Shown here piece by piece: positions 21,020-33,477 of a stretch of 64,000 bases of DNA. A program made the position numbers and the translations under genes. Source of the stretch: Massospora cicadina (lineage: Eukaryota; Entomophthoromycota; Entomophthoromycetes; Entomophthorales; Entomophthoraceae). Below the pieces are notes generated by a model, which was not told the origin of the DNA, made no database searches, and saw only the letters and a program-made list of their open reading frames with translations. The stretch covers positions 1-64,000 of the forward strand of contig JAKSZP010012142.1 in the NCBI GenBank assembly GCA_022478985.1, written 5' to 3'. How positions within the stretch are numbered: the stretch's first letter is position 1; the number at the start of each line of letters is the position of its first letter.

Positions 21020-22900
21020 GGGCTACATTCCAGTTCTCCCTGACCTCCATTGATGGAAGTCAGTATCAACTTCAGTACAAGAGCCATAAGGATGTTATCC
21101 AACAATTATACTAGCATATACTCCGTAGGTACCCACTCCAGCTGCTCCTGCGCCTCTTCCATGACATCTACCATGCGGGACCTCTATGACTCATCCCAGC
21201 TGCCAGGAGGAGAACTTACCCTGGTGCCCAAACGCTATCTTCACAACTTTGACCACCCGGATATTCATTAACTACTCCAGCTAGTTGGATTGCACCAACA
21301 TGAAGTCTCTTGAAAACTGGGGTACACCCAGGCCTTACACTCCCACATTATTGATCTCAACAATGCATCTCCTCCTTGGTCTATGACAACCACAAGGCCA
21401 TTTATCGATAACTGACAGTTTATCAACAAGGCCTATGACAAATTGCAGTGTTAGATATCAGGATCTTTTGCTATCTCGAGGACCAGCTGCATCAGAACAT
21501 CCATCTCCTCCAAGCCACTTGGAATCAGTGCCTCCTTTAAGTTGAGGATCTGGCATGGACCCTGAAACAACACTATTGGAAGCTGGCCTCTAGTGACTAC
21601 ACCTCCAGGAGTGGAGGTCCTGAAGGGCCTAAGAGCCCAAAGGCACTGAAGGGCATGAGGACTCGAAGGACCAGAGGTTCCTGTGGATCTTAAGGTCCCT
21701 CAGGTCCGCAGCACCCACTCCCAAAGGCCCTGACGACTATGGTGAAAGATGTGATACCAGCCTTAGCTGCCTTAAGCAATCAAATTTAAATGTATCTCTG
21801 GGCTGCAAACTCTGAGTGGACGAAGTCCCCCTCAATCCTAGGGTCTCCAGGGAGGCACTGTCAGATGAAATGGACAACTTCAGCGCCTTCACCAAGCATA
21901 CCAATAGTTGCATCTCTCAGCTTGAACAAACTTTTGTAAGGGTTTAAAACCAGTTTGACCACCTTTGAGAGCCAGCTTCGCCTTAAGAGCGCTGAAATTC
22001 AGACCCAAAAAGAGCAGGTTGCAATTAAGGCTTCCCTTTTCTCCCTCAACTTAAACTGGGATGACATCCAAGAGGACCTTGAGGGCTTACAGCAACAGCT
22101 AGACCAGCAGGCCCACTGCAACTATTTGCAGACAAAGAACTCTGAGCCAGCGCCCAACCCTGGTGTTAACACCCTCTCCACTCCCCTTGTAACTAACTTT
22201 ATGCCTATTTTTAAGAAAAGTTTACCCCCGGTAAGGAAAGCATTACCTCCTTCCTGTATGCATATTAGATTTCCTTAGAGGAGGCCACAAACTGGCAGAA
22301 GGTGAAGAATATCCACTCATGCCTCAACAGCACCGCCTGGAGATCATGACCACCCATTTGAAGGAGTGCAACACCTGGGACAGGTCTATAGGGCTTAATT
22401 TAAGGTTTTGGCAGCAATCAAAGCCTTGCCAACCAAAAACAAGCGTTCAGGGTATCCGCCTGAATAAGGGAGAAAACCACAAAGTTTGCAGCTATTTTTA
22501 TGCCCAAACGCAACCCTTAATCACTACCAATCATATCACCTTGGATGACGCTATCACTGCTTTCATCCCAAGATCGGGATCCTACCCTGAGGTTCAAATG
22601 CGTACGACCAGACAGAAGAATGGGTTTACCTGTATCTAGAAGATCAAGGAAGCACTTAAAGAGATCCCTACGCTGACCATAAGCTCTAAGGCTACCTCTT
22701 CAGGACCCTTTAACCGTCTTCAAGTCCATGTGGTCGAAAACTAGACTAATCCTCAACCTCAGTGCATCTAATGTAATGGTTTCATACAAAGCGTCATGTT
22801 CTGCTTGAAACAAATTTCTGAGGATGTGGGAAAAAGGCCGTCAGCATAAAGGACAAGGCGCTCCATGCTACATCCCTACCACTCCTCAAGAATCCTCCAT
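21020..22900 (+). pseudogene. Element B gag remnant
   Basis: Several open pieces: 21050-21271; a Gly/Pro/Lys-rich stretch near 21600-21720; a coiled-coil-like piece at 21955-22278 (FESQLRLKSAEIQTQKEQ, EDLEGLQQQLDQQ); and 22319-22639. Frames change and stops intervene. The coiled-coil plus proline-rich layout suits a Gypsy gag polyprotein, which would form the particle. A clear CCHC knuckle was not found. A short minus open frame at 22794-22979 is a shadow. Confidence 0.6.
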
Positions 22901-23029
22901 AACCTTGACAGAGCCTGGAGCTATTGTACCTGGAGAAGAAGTTTTTGGTAAACATTAATAATAGGGAATTGATATTCATTACTCTTCTTCCAATGACTCC
23001 CCCATGCTTCTATTGCTACCGCCCCAGTT

Positions 23030-23420
23030 TGTAAGTATGGTTACCTACATTGCAGATTAAGTCAATAAGATTCCAGTAATTGCCATAGTTGACAAAGGCT
23101 CCCCCGTGAATGTTGTATTATCCAAGTTAATGTAGCGCATCAAGATTGCTCTGGATTTGCCCCTCTATACGGAGTATGGCATTGCTGGCCACACATTGAA
23201 CCCAATCTATAGGGGCCTATTCCTCTCTACCTTTACGGTTCAGAAAGCTCGCTGTAAACACCCCCACCGTTGCGCTGAATAACCCTAGATATGACCTGCT
23301 CCTTAGGACTCAGTTCCCTTTGAGACTACTTAGAAATAGTCCAATACAATGACGGCTTTTTAACATGCTAGGGCATCGGGTCACCCTGATCTTTGAAACC
23401 TCTTATGACATTAAGACGGA
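23030..23420 (+). pseudogene. Element B aspartic protease remnant
   Basis: Reads PVIAIVDKGSPVNVVLSKL near 23070-23130 and LYTEYGIAGHTLNPIYRG after it. The active-site triad expected as D-T/S-G is D-K-G here, so catalysis would be lost. A stop follows the first helix (LM*RIKIAL). The enzyme would have processed the polyprotein. Confidence 0.75.
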
Positions 23421-24029
23421 AGTCAAAGCCTGAGCCTGTCTACTGGAGAGTGAATGCCACATTGATCAGCTAAAATATCATGTAAGGGGCCCTTGAGTTG
23501 ACTGACCCCCTGCTGTAAATGGGAAAAAGCCATGACAATCTACTTATCTAGGGCGACTTTGATACCTCCAAAGTCCCAAGTAATTGCTGACACCTGGGTC
23601 CATGTTAACATTCCCTTTAGATACATACTAGAAATTTGAGGCCTAGACAACGCATCCAGCAAGGAGGTGCTAACCTGCCCAGGTATTCTAGATCCATATT
23701 ATACCATATCTATATCAGTGTTGCTGGCTAACCATACCAACAAACTCAAAATAGTAAGTCCAACCAGTACATCTGCCTATGTCCGCCTCCTACCAGTGGT
23801 GGCTGTTTACAACGTCTGAAGTTTTAAGAGCCTAAGGAACTTTAGCTTGGAAACGCCCCATCAGTGGGCCTGGTCAACACCAGTAATGGAAAGGACTCTT
23901 GGTGACCAACAATGCAAGGTTCAAGAGTTGTTGAAGGAGTATTTGGACCTACTTTTGGCCTTAACCTACAACTTTGGAAAAATGAACGGATTACTACATT
24001 ATGTGGAGACTGGGGACGCTCCCCTTCTG

Positions 24030-24800
24030 GTCACACCTTATTAAAAGAGCAAGTTTGAAGAGGACCAGGTGGCAGTGGATCTCAGACAACTACTCGACGT
24101 TAGACTCCTAGTACAATCACGCAGCCCTTCACCTCTCCTCTTCTGCTGGTTTAAAAAAGAACGGTAGCCATCAGGTGCTGATGGACCACCATTGACTAAA
24201 ATCCATCACTAATAAGGACAGTTATCCTCTGCCCTAAATAAATGATTCCCTACGTTTGCTTGCCGGATTGCGGTACTTTTCTTCCAGAACTTGCTAGAAT
24301 ATATTAGTAAGTTGATCTATACTGTAGATTGAGCCAAGTGCACTCTCATAGCTAACGAGGGACTATTTGAGCCCACAAGGATGCCCTAGGACCTCTGTAA
24401 CGCCATGACCACTTTTTAACGCGCCATGGACGTGATCCTTTGGGACTTGAAGCTTTTGTGCATCCTTGTCTACCTAGATGACATCACTGCTTTCTCACAA
24501 ACCTTTAGTGGACACTTCAAGCATCTCAGGAAGTCTTCAATTGGCTCCAGAAAGTTTCCATATAGCTTAAACCTTCGAAGTGCTCTTTCTTCCAGTCAGA
24601 ATTGGAGTTTCTGGGACACAAAGTTTCAAAGGATGGCATCCAGCCTATACCGGACAAAGTTGACGCCATAGAAAGAATGTCGCGCTCCAGAGCCCAAAGG
24701 ATATCCAGGTGTTCCTAGTCATGGTGGGCCATTATTGTCAGTTTATCCCCCTATTTACTGACCTAACATGGCTACTATAACTCTTACAGAAAAATGTGCC
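24030..24800 (+). pseudogene. Element B reverse transcriptase remnant
   Basis: WFKKER- and DSYPLP-type fingers near 24150-24240, then CILVYLDDITAFS with YLDD at 24471-24482 intact. The thumb follows: KPSKCSFFQSELEFLGHKVS and PDKVDAIERMS in alternating frames. Stops include TAA for the Tyr/Gln-type positions near 24045 and 24415. A frame change after HLRK near 24535 is visible. Confidence 0.85.
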
Positions 24801-25315
24801 GTTTCAATGACGGCCTGAACAAGAACCGGCTTTTAACGCCTTGAGAAAGAGCTATATCTACTAAATAACATTCTATTTCACCCGCAGTTTGACAACCCTA
24901 CTTGTTGTTTGAAGGTGCAAGAAATGTCGCCATCAGTGATATCCTAGCCTGGCATGACGAAAATAAGGGTGATCATCCCGTGGCCTGTTTTAGTAAGACA
25001 ATAAGTAAATCCAAACAGAACTACAATGTTAATGAGAGGAAGTGCTTCTGTCTTGCTAGCCATTAAACATTTTCAGCCTTATCTCTATGTTACCCACTTT
25101 ACCATTGTCACTGAACACTCCTCGCTCTGGTGGCTCAATCAAATGAAGGACCCAGATAGCCGTTTAGCCATATATCCTAATGACTTCAAAAGATATGATC
25201 TCATCATTGTCCATTGCATGAGCGCAATTCACCAAATCTCCGATGGACTCTCCAGGATGCTGGTGCTAAAATCTTTGACCTCCAAGGAGGACCCGATGTA
25301 TGATTTGATAAGTTG
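24801..25315 (+). pseudogene. Element B RNase H remnant
   Basis: The frame at 25026-25316 reads YLYVTHFTIVTEHSSLWWLN, then MKDPDSRLAIY and HQISDGLSRM. This is the standard end of Gypsy RNase H (Y.. FTV.TDH..L.WL, ADALSR). The N-terminal half (24850-25025) is frameshifted. Confidence 0.83.
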
Positions 25316-25861
25316 ACTTGAGCGATGGGCGTTGGAAGCTCCCAAGGTCCAAGCTGATCTTTGAAGGATGACCTGAGACACTCAAATTAATGACGGGTTG
25401 CTCTACAAGTGGGTCAATATAAATGGCTCCTTTATGTCCTCCCTTCTTCCCAAATTAATGTTATTCTAGAGGGCCATTCTACTGTGGGACATGGGGCGGT
25501 TAAGAAGACTCACAAATGGCTGAAGTCGCGATGTTTCTAGGACTGAATGGTAGAGACTATCCAAGAGGTCTTATAGGAATGTATGACTTGCCAATCCCAA
25601 GACTAACCAATCCTAAATTTCAAAGCTCAGTTGTCACCCCAATGGAGCCATCCAATGTCATTAGCATCCATGTGGTAGGCCTCATTACCACTGGATTGCA
25701 TGGCCATAAGTATATTCTCCTAGCTGTGGACCATCTAACCAAGGGGGTTGAATTTATTTTTATCCCACCTGACACTGCTTAAGCCACAACCCTCTTCCTT
25801 GTTTGATCCGTTTTCACCCAGCGTAGGTGACCTAAACCTTACTTTCTGACAACGGGTTGAA

Positions 25862-25877
25862 CTTCACCTCACAGGTA
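25862..25877. repeat. 16-bp target-site duplication, left
   Basis: CTTCACCTCACAGGTA, repeated without mismatch at 26169-26184. It lies in integrase codons. Confidence 0.93.
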
Positions 25878-26168
25878 TTTATTTATTTGAGGCAAGCTGA
25901 TCATGGGATGGAAATTACCGAAATAAAGTAATAAAATTTATTGATATGAACCTGACTAGGGTCAACTCCATTGTAGAAAGGTTTTTCACCGTTGGATTGG
26001 AACTCGGATTTTTCTGGTTATGTCATGGGTAAGGTTTTCGTGTTATTAGACCTACTAACCGCAAATAGCTTCCTTTGGCTGGCATTCCAATTGATGTGCA
26101 AAGGGTGGGAATCGAACCAGCAACATTCAGGTTGGTAGCCATATGCCCTATTTACTCGCCTTCCACAC
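25878..26168 (-). mobile_element. tRNA-derived SINE (SINE-1), 291 bp
   Basis: Lies between perfect 16-bp duplications. In sense (minus) the head carries an A-box-like GGCGAGTAAATAGGGC region at about 26145-26160 and a perfect RNA polymerase III B box, GGTTCGATTCC (plus 26108-26118). The 3' end has TCCCATGATCAGCTTGCC then CTCAAATAAATAAA. The tail resembles the 3' end of the LINE at 1-8706. No coding capacity. A SINE of this kind is transcribed from its internal tRNA-like promoter and moved by a LINE. Confidence 0.9.
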
Positions 26169-26184
26169 CTTCACCTCACAGGTA
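26169..26184. repeat. 16-bp target-site duplication, right
   Basis: Partner of 25862-25877. The integrase reading continues from here. Confidence 0.93.
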
Positions 26185-26819
26185 GTACAAGAACTTCCCT
26201 TGATATTTGGCACTAACCAGAGTTTTGCCGCCCCTTACCACCCATCAAAAAATGAGGTGGTAGAACGCGCTAATAGATCTCTTATCTTTGTTTTTTATGC
26301 AAGATGGCCGCCTCATATCCTGCTTTCTGGAACCACTACCTACCCAGCGCTTTGCTTGCTTATAGGTAAGCTACCACAAGTCATCAAGATGTCCCCATTT
26401 GAAGACCTGTATGGGCTGCACCCCAGCTACCAAGTAGCGTTCAGGCATAGTTTGAGACCTCCACAACTGAGAACTATAAATTAACTATGAGGTCCTTGGC
26501 TGATGAAATTGTCCAGCTTCAAGCCTTATCTACACAAAGCATTGTCACCACTACAAGAAGAGAGAGATCTTAATTTAATCGTTGCTGACCCTCCTTACCA
26601 ACTTTCCATTTAGGTGACCTTGTTCTATTCTATCAAAATTGACCTGGAGGTCGACAGGTCTAAGCCCAGTGCTCTTTGGTCTGGAACTTATAAGGTTATT
26701 CATAAGATGAAGTTGGAGTACTCCATTGCTGACGTCACTAAGGAAACTGTGGTTAATAGGGTGCATGGCCGGTTACTTCGGCCCTATAATCCCCTCCAAT
26801 TGGACCTTGAGGGGGGTGT

Positions 26820-27091
26820 TGTTGGAATTTGAGAAGAAAAACTAATCAGAATCTTTACTTCTGTAGTGAGCTGCAGTGAATTGACTCTTGAGCTAATTTA
26901 ATGGAGCCTTATCTCAAAGGTACCAAACCAAAATTTGATCAAGGATCTGAACGCATTTTACAATTTATAAAATTACTTCAGGAATCTCATCCCAGCTCCT
27001 GAATTGCAAGAGGCGCAGTTTCCACCACTACAGTCGCTGGACAACAAATCACAATGAGGGTGCCGCCCAAGCATTCAATCTAGAATGACAT
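26820..27091 (+). repeat. Element B 3' LTR, first part
   Basis: Starts TGTTGGAATTTGAG and aligns with the 5' LTR to GCATTCAATC. It ends in GACAT (27087-27091), the left target duplication of element C. Confidence 0.85.
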
Positions 27092-27668
27092 TGTCAAGAT
27101 TCTAATATGACTGGATGATTATCCCCAAATAGATACAGAGGCTTGGCTAAAATCCGCTGACAACATTACTAGTGTACAAATATTTGAGCACCTTGGGATA
27201 AGGCAATATTGGGTTATTAATATATAGCTATTTGATCGCCTCCAAATAAGGTGATAAGGCAATGTTGATCCATAATGAATAATTAATTAGTCTTCTCAAA
27301 CTAAGGCAATTGTGAAGTTAAGAATAATATACCCCGCCGGGACCTCACAGTTACAATGAACCAATGAGGATATGGCGTTAAAGGATAGTCTAAGCAAAAG
27401 AATTGATATTGACTGAATTCGCTGATATAAGTGAGATGAGAAGACTGAAGAGAATAGGATTGTAAGTAGGATTGGAGAGTGAATCAGAAGGAAAATGCTA
27501 TTATATTAAATATAGTAGTATGGTTGGAGCTAATTGCTTTGTATTGTATTAGTTCTTTAAGTTTGTTTAGAGGACTGACAATCACCACATAATCCATATG
27601 TTACTTAGTGGGAACAACCCTGTGCGACCCTTCTAGTATATCTCAATGATATCACAAAAATTATAACA
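27092..27668 (+). repeat. Element C 5' LTR
   Basis: 577 bp, aligned with 33128-34003 once the SINE is removed. Contains the conserved GCGGATT/CCGCTGAC-like region and the GGTTGGAGCTAATTRCTTTGTATT stretch in both copies. Confidence 0.87.
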
Positions 27669-27669
27669 G

Positions 27670-27690
27670 TGATGCTTACTACAGGGGCCC
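27670..27690 (+). other. Element C putative primer-binding site
   Basis: TGATGCTTACTACAGGGG and three further bases, one base after the LTR end. Close to the element D version TGGTGCTCACTATAGGGG. Confidence 0.65.
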
Positions 27691-29640
27691 ATTGATGAAC
27701 AAAATAAAGATAACACACTCTTCAGTGACTGGCCAAGTCGAATAAGGCCTGCACTTAGTTGAATCCTCATGGCACACTGTGCCAATAAAGTATATGAAAC
27801 TTAAACTTGCTTGAACGCGGTACTTAAGAAGCAGCGTGAGCTCCTTCAGGAGCAAAATTATGTTATGAACCAGCTTGATGACACGTTTAGCCAAATGCAA
27901 AACCTTCGCTAATAGAACAGGCAACCTGCTAATCGCTTGGAAAACGCTACTGAACGAATACATTGTGCATAATGGAAGCTGAACAGCGCCTCTCACCCTC
28001 AGCGCCCACAGTGGGAAAGGGAAAAACTACAAGTTTTGCTCTGGAGGAATTATATTATGATGAATATGAGGTTGGGTACCCAGGTGGGCTCATTTTGCCA
28101 AATCTGCAAACAGCCACAGATATGATTATGTATCAGTGAATCAATTCCCCCAGGTGATGGCAGTATTTCCCACTGAAGGGGCCCACGTCAATCTTGAATT
28201 AGCGGACAAGTTGAGCGTCGCTGTCCCTAACAAACCAGTGTTTTGACGAGATACTGCCTATGAGCCTTGACCCACCCCTTAGTACGCTCTAAAGGCTTGC
28301 ATTTATGAGCTAGAGGAGGTTTTCATCAATAATCTGCCCCCGTTTATCATGATTGGAACATTCAAGAGTTCTTTAAACAATTTGAGTTTGAGCGGAAGGA
28401 GCCTTAAATTGACATAGAGCTAAATTGATGAAATCCGCCTTGGATGTTGGAAGCGCCAACCAAGTCACTTGCTAACTTCCTAGTAGCTCCGTTACATACC
28501 AAGAAGTGAGAAATGGTGCTTCGGTTGTTTGGATGTACTGCAAAGATCTCACAGCAGAAGAATGAGTTCTTGCATATTGGCTTCCAGCGTAATTAGACCC
28601 TCACTGCGTTTGCTGACCAGTTTATGTGGAAGACCTCATGTTAATTGGGGCGGGGAATTTATCTAAATCTTATATGTGAATTACAATGACCTCTGCAGTG
28701 AAGCTATATCACAAGCTTTACAATGTCATAACTCCAAAACTTTGGAAAACAACGTACCCCTGCTCAAAATCTTTTATTTTTTGCACTATCTGCTATCTTT
28801 CCTCCGCCCAATACAGAGCGAAAACATACTGCTACTATAACCAGACTTATTATTTTGAGTAATTCTATCATCATGTTCAGATCGTTCAGAAATCCCCAGC
28901 TTTATTATAATTACGCGCCTAATCCTAAGCTGAGTTACCCCAAACAGTTTAAATTCTGATCTGGAACTGTTTATAATAATTGTCTGCAGCCCAACTACTG
29001 ACCTTTGCCTAATTACGCTGACAGTCAGCTGTGAATTTATAGACATGGCCCTGTTTATCCCATTTGCCAAAAAAATTAAATTATTGGCCTGGCCCATCTT
29101 ACAACTACCAAGGGAGCGGACCTTACAGGGTGAATTGAAATGGATGCAGTCGCCCTGGTCACCTTGCCCTGAGTTGTCCTATTCATAAGTTCACTATGTA
29201 CAGCAGGATTAATACTATCAGGGAAAAGATGGAGCGGAGCAGATATGGGACTCTCTACCTCCACTATCCCAACACCAAATGCTCCACCTTAATCTATAAT
29301 TGTATATCCAGTAGAAGCCCCTCAGTATGATGATGAGTTTTTAAACCAGCAGTTGGTTGGAGGAGTAAATGTACTGACATGGGTGCAGGCCAAGGCTGTG
29401 GCAGAAAAAGGACCTCAGGAGCAACTGAAGCTCTACACTTGTCAAATGTACGACTAATTTTCCCCTGATGAGCCAGACCAATCGTCAGATGCATCTTCCC
29501 TGAAAGGAATAAATGTCTGCCTTCTGGTAGACGCTATTGTCAAAGAATATCTTAAAGTCAGGGAGATGATTATGAGCTTCCTTGGAAAGAGAGAATCTTT
29601 AAATGTCACTTAGTAAACAGTAAAATTTCTTCTTATTATG
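27691..29640 (+). pseudogene. Element C gag remnant
   Basis: Long region of plus-strand coding trace in shifting frames, for example KGKTTSFALEELYYDEYEVG near 28020 and VTYQEVRNGASVVWMYCKDL near 28490-28550. Position between primer site and protease makes gag the likely identity. No intact domain. The minus-strand open frames 28786-29494 are shadows. Confidence 0.55.
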
Positions 29641-29689
29641 ACTGTACCTATTGTGACATTTTATATCAAAACATCAAGTCTGCGCCATA

Positions 29690-29975
29690 ATAAATATGGG
29701 TGCTCCAGTCAATATAGTTTCCACTAATTTGGTGAGAAAGTTGACATTAAAACCTGATATGGAACGTCGCATGGTATATGGGACTTCTGGCGCGTAAAAC
29801 ACGCTCTCTGAAGGAGCTTACAGTGCGCTTCCTTTGCTTTTTGGGTCAATTGTTATAGCTCTGGCGAAAGTGTTACCAAACAGCAAACATGAACTTCTAA
29901 TTGGAACTGCTTTCATGAAACATATTGGGGCCGTCGTTGACATGATGGAAAACCTTTCAAATTTTTAGGGCAGTG
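29690..29975 (+). pseudogene. Element C aspartic protease remnant
   Basis: One frame reads MGAPVNIVSTNLVRKLTLKP then VYGTSGA, and closes with HELLIGTAFMKHIGAVVDMM. This is the D-S-G-A..I.S and LIG..F...GA.VD pattern of Gypsy proteases. The catalytic Asp position reads Asn-Met (NMGA), so activity would be lost. The frame is otherwise nearly uninterrupted for about 95 codons. Confidence 0.82.
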
Positions 29976-30529
29976 GATCCTAATTTACTTTACTTCCAGA
30001 GGAGTACCTAAGGATCCGGTGCATATGAGACAAGTCAACTTTGCTTACAGCGATGGGGTGATTTCATTTTGCTGCCATTAATTAATGAATAAGACCTGGG
30101 CCCTCCTTCAGCAGATATAAGAATATCTAGGACTGCCTCTCTGAGCTGCTGGGCCTATATCCATCCCTTTTGGACGCCAAGTATTAATAAACACTGAAAA
30201 AGAGGTGAAAGTGCCATCTGGGATCTATGGTGAGGTCATTGGCCCTTATCAGTAATTGGGGCTTGAGCCTCATGCGGCTCCATGCATTATACTACCAGGA
30301 CATAAGGAGATTAAGGTTTTATTAGCAAATCTTTAAAAAGACCAGTTGCAAACCCGCCGGCATTAAATAGTGGCATATCTACACTTGAATCCTGTGGAGG
30401 AGGTCAAATTGGTTCACAAGTATGGGTTGCTGGATGAGTTTGGTCTAACAGTCAAACTGCAGCTCAGATTAATTATGTTGATATCGCAAAAAAATTTAAT
30501 GGGGTTATTGTAAGAACAAAAATTTAAAA

Positions 30530-31410
30530 TGGTATCTTTATTTCAAAAGTATAAGGAGATTTTCACCATCAACAACCACGATTTAGGGTGCGCTCAGAGA
30601 GTGGTCCATTACCCCGGACACAAAAGATAATCACTCATCAGGTCTTGGCCAATCCGCTGATCAAGAGCAGCTGAATAAGTCGTCACTGAGGAATTTGATA
30701 AGCTGCCCGAGCAAGGGATGCTTGAATCCTCAAAGAGTCCATGGGCCTTGCCCATTCCAATTATAAAAAAGAAGGACGGTACCAACTGGGTAGTGATAGA
30801 TTAAAGAAGCTCACTAGTATCATATTAAGGACTTCTACCCATTGCCACAGATCAATAATGCCCTGGATTGTTTGGTAGAGAACGCTACTTCTTGGCAATG
30901 GGTTTGATATTGGGGTACTGGCAAATTGAGTTGCCTGCAGTGGAACAGAAGAAATGCGCCGTAATCACATACAAAGGTCTCCTCAACTAAACATGTATGC
31001 CTCAAGGGCTGTGTAACGTCCCAGCTACATTTCAATGAGCTATGGACACCATTTCTTATGACCTAAAAGCTGTCTTGCGTTCTTGCGTACCTCAATGAAA
31101 TCAATGTATTCTGAATGTTTTTTGAGAACTTATTCCATTTGGAGGAGGTATTTCGCTGGCTTGCCAATGCCAACATCAAGATCAATCCTCATAAATGTCA
31201 CTTTTTCAAAGATCAGCTGGAATACCTGGGGTTTGTGGTAGATGCAAAGGAGCTTAAACCACAGCTGACTAAGGTGAACACTATCCAGATAATGATCCTG
31301 CCAAGCAGTAAAAGCAAAGCACAGCTATTTTGGGGATGGTTGGTTAAAAATGACGCTTTCTCCCCAACTACAGCTGTATTAAAGATCCAATGTTTGAGTT
31401 GCTAAAAAAG
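30530..31410 (+). pseudogene. Element C reverse transcriptase, active site mutated
   Basis: Starts after FQKYKEIFTINNHDLGCAQR (30540). The fingers follow: KSPWALPIPIIKKKDGTNWV (30735-30795), then LILGYWQIELPAVEQKKCAV (30905-30965) and MPQGLCNVPATFQ (31000). The YxDD box reads YLNE at 31088-31099, so both catalytic Asp codons are changed. The thumb frame at 31115-31405 has NINPHKCHFFKDQLEYLGF-type sequence (NIKINPHKCHFF). Stops occur near 30805 and 30988. Confidence 0.87.
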
Positions 31411-31900
31411 GATGCAGTATTTAATAGGATGGAAAATTGACAATGCTCATTTGAAACACTTTGTATGGTGATAATTAGCACGCTTGTGCTACGCTATCCA
31501 AATTTTGATAAACGTTTACCGTTCAGATGGATGTGTCTCTTTCCGCTGTTGGGGTTGTTCTATCCCAAAAGGACTATGAGGGGGAGGTGTACCTGGTTGC
31601 GTATTGCAGTCAAAGCCTGAACTGCATTAAACGCTTTATACTGTGAATGAGTGAGAGTGCTTAGCAGTGTTTTAAGCATATAAGCAATTCAGGGTGTACT
31701 TGCATGGAGTGAAGCTTAAATAAGTAACCACAATGCTTCATTACGATGGTTGCAGAATCTCAGAGAGCCTGAAGGGCGGCTGGCCCGATGGGCTCTTAAA
31801 CTGCAGGCTTAAGGTTTTGAGATACTTCACCAACCTGGAGCCAAACATCAAAATGCAGAGTGTTCATCAAAATTACCACAATTGCTGTTACAGCAGATCT
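31411..31900 (+). pseudogene. Element C RNase H remnant
   Basis: Ends HNASLRWLQNLREPEGRLAR then WALKLQA*GFEILHQPGAKH, matching the RNase H C-terminus of elements D and E nearly residue for residue. The N-terminal half is frameshifted. Confidence 0.82.
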
Positions 31901-32079
31901 GAGTGATGTAATGTATGACAAAATGATCAGTGGCAGTTATGATGATAAAACGTCGCAAGTTTTGAAGGCAATAAATGAGATGCTAGCTAATACCTTTCTG
32001 TGGACTAGGGAGCTGTACTAACAAATTGGGGCTCCACGGTAAATCTTCTGCAACCCTCAGTCAACCAGGCATTTTTATG

Positions 32080-33110
32080 AGTGCACATAAGGCAGCCAGA
32101 CATTTTTATTGTGCTATACGTTGAAATTATTGTGCCCTCTGTATTTCTGGGAGAGCATGTACTTCAACGCGCTTGAAACAATTTTCTGCTGCCACCAGTG
32201 CAAAGTGGAAAAGCCATTCCGCCAGAAGACCTTCTATTCGCTAGTGAAACTGCATTTTTCTTGGCAAGCAGATTTAAATGACGTTGTTTGGCCATTGTCA
32301 ATGTGAGAAAACTGGACCAAGTAAATTCTGGTGTGCAATTGATTAATTGAACAGGTGGGTTGAAGCACGTACAATATGGGATTGGTGGCAGTCATAGTGG
32401 CCAAGTTAATAATGGAATGCATAATCCAGCAACATGGCTGCCCTTAGTTAATCATTAAAGATAATGAACAAACTTCACCTCTCACATCCTTACAAAGCTA
32501 AACAAGCTGATGGCCATCCACGGGGTTATTATAACTTCATATCACTTAAGTCCAACGGTATGGTTGAGCAAGTTATTGGGACCTTGGTGAACATACTCCA
32601 GAATTCAGTTACAGATTAACCTTCAGATTGGTATTCTCTCCTTTCCACCGCTGTCTTTGCCTACATTATTAGCTATCACTCTGCTATGGGGAAGAGTCTC
32701 TTCTAGTTACTATACGAAAAGCACCCAGCTCTTCCTGTACTGCTCTATGCCTGCGTAGAAGTTACCAGTGGAATGTATCATAACATTACTTGACTAACCT
32801 GGTGGACACGTTAATCAAGCTACAAGATGAAGCATAAATTTTAGCTTGACCAAAAAGATAAAGGATCAGGCCGCCAATCATGTATGATGTAGCGGGGTAT
32901 CCAAGTTTAAAGAAGGGAAAATAGTTTTATTTCATGACCAGCACAGGTTTGGTTGGAAGCATAAGCTGGTCAACTTTTGGGATAGCCCATTTGCAATAAT
33001 TGAGAAAACGGTATTGATGCCTATACTATCAAGGATCCCGCAAGCGGTCAGATCATTAACCAAGTGCATGCAAAGTTCCTTTGGGCATATAAATAATATG
33101 AGACTTATCA
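32080..33110 (+). pseudogene. Element C integrase remnant
   Basis: A zinc-binding Cys pair (CCHQCKVEKPFRQKTFYSLV) lies in the frame at 32109-32306. Integrase core debris follows (IIKDNEQT near 32455, LVNFWDSPFAIIEK-type GPF/Y region near 32965). Element D has the same Cys-pair segment (CSHQCQVEKPFHQKTSYQLV) at 35871-35656, minus. Broken by many stops. Confidence 0.8.
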
Positions 33111-33464
33111 TCCAGTCAAGGGGGTAATGTTGAGATTCTAGTATAAATGGATAATAAGTCCCAAATAGCTATGGCGGATTGACTAAAATCCACCTACAAC
33201 AATTACTAGTGTAAAAATATTCAGGCGCCTTGGATAAGACGATATTGGGTTAAGTAGAATAGTTATTGGATCACCTCCAAATAAGGCCATAAGGCAATGT
33301 TGAGCAACGACAAATATTTAGGAGATCAGATAGACTAAGGCGTTAGTGAAGCACAGAATAATACAATGCTATGACCTCAAAGTTACATTGAATCAATGAG
33401 GATATGGCGGCAAAGTTTAGTCTACTTAAAAAAGATTGATATTGACCAAATTTGAGATATATAG

Positions 33465-33477
33465 GAGAGATGAGAAG
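33465..33477. repeat. 13-bp target-site duplication, left of SINE-2
   Basis: GAGAGATGAGAAG, identical to 33762-33774. The 5' LTR of C has a single copy at the matching place. Confidence 0.9.

Larger units (their letters stand above)
25370..26819 (+). pseudogene. Element B integrase, interrupted by a SINE
   Basis: The zinc-binding region (ILEGH-like, near 25465) is followed by the core frame at 25516-25782 with LLAVDHLTKGVEFIFIPPD (first catalytic Asp in VDHLTK). The second part (FTSQ) is duplicated around the SINE: FTS at 25864 and again at 26171. It then reads YHPSKNEVVERANRSL (26239), PFEDLYGLHP and GDLVLFY-type sequence, ending in VNRVHGRLLRPYNPL just before the 3' LTR. The host-element reading resumes cleanly after the SINE. 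Confidence 0.87.
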
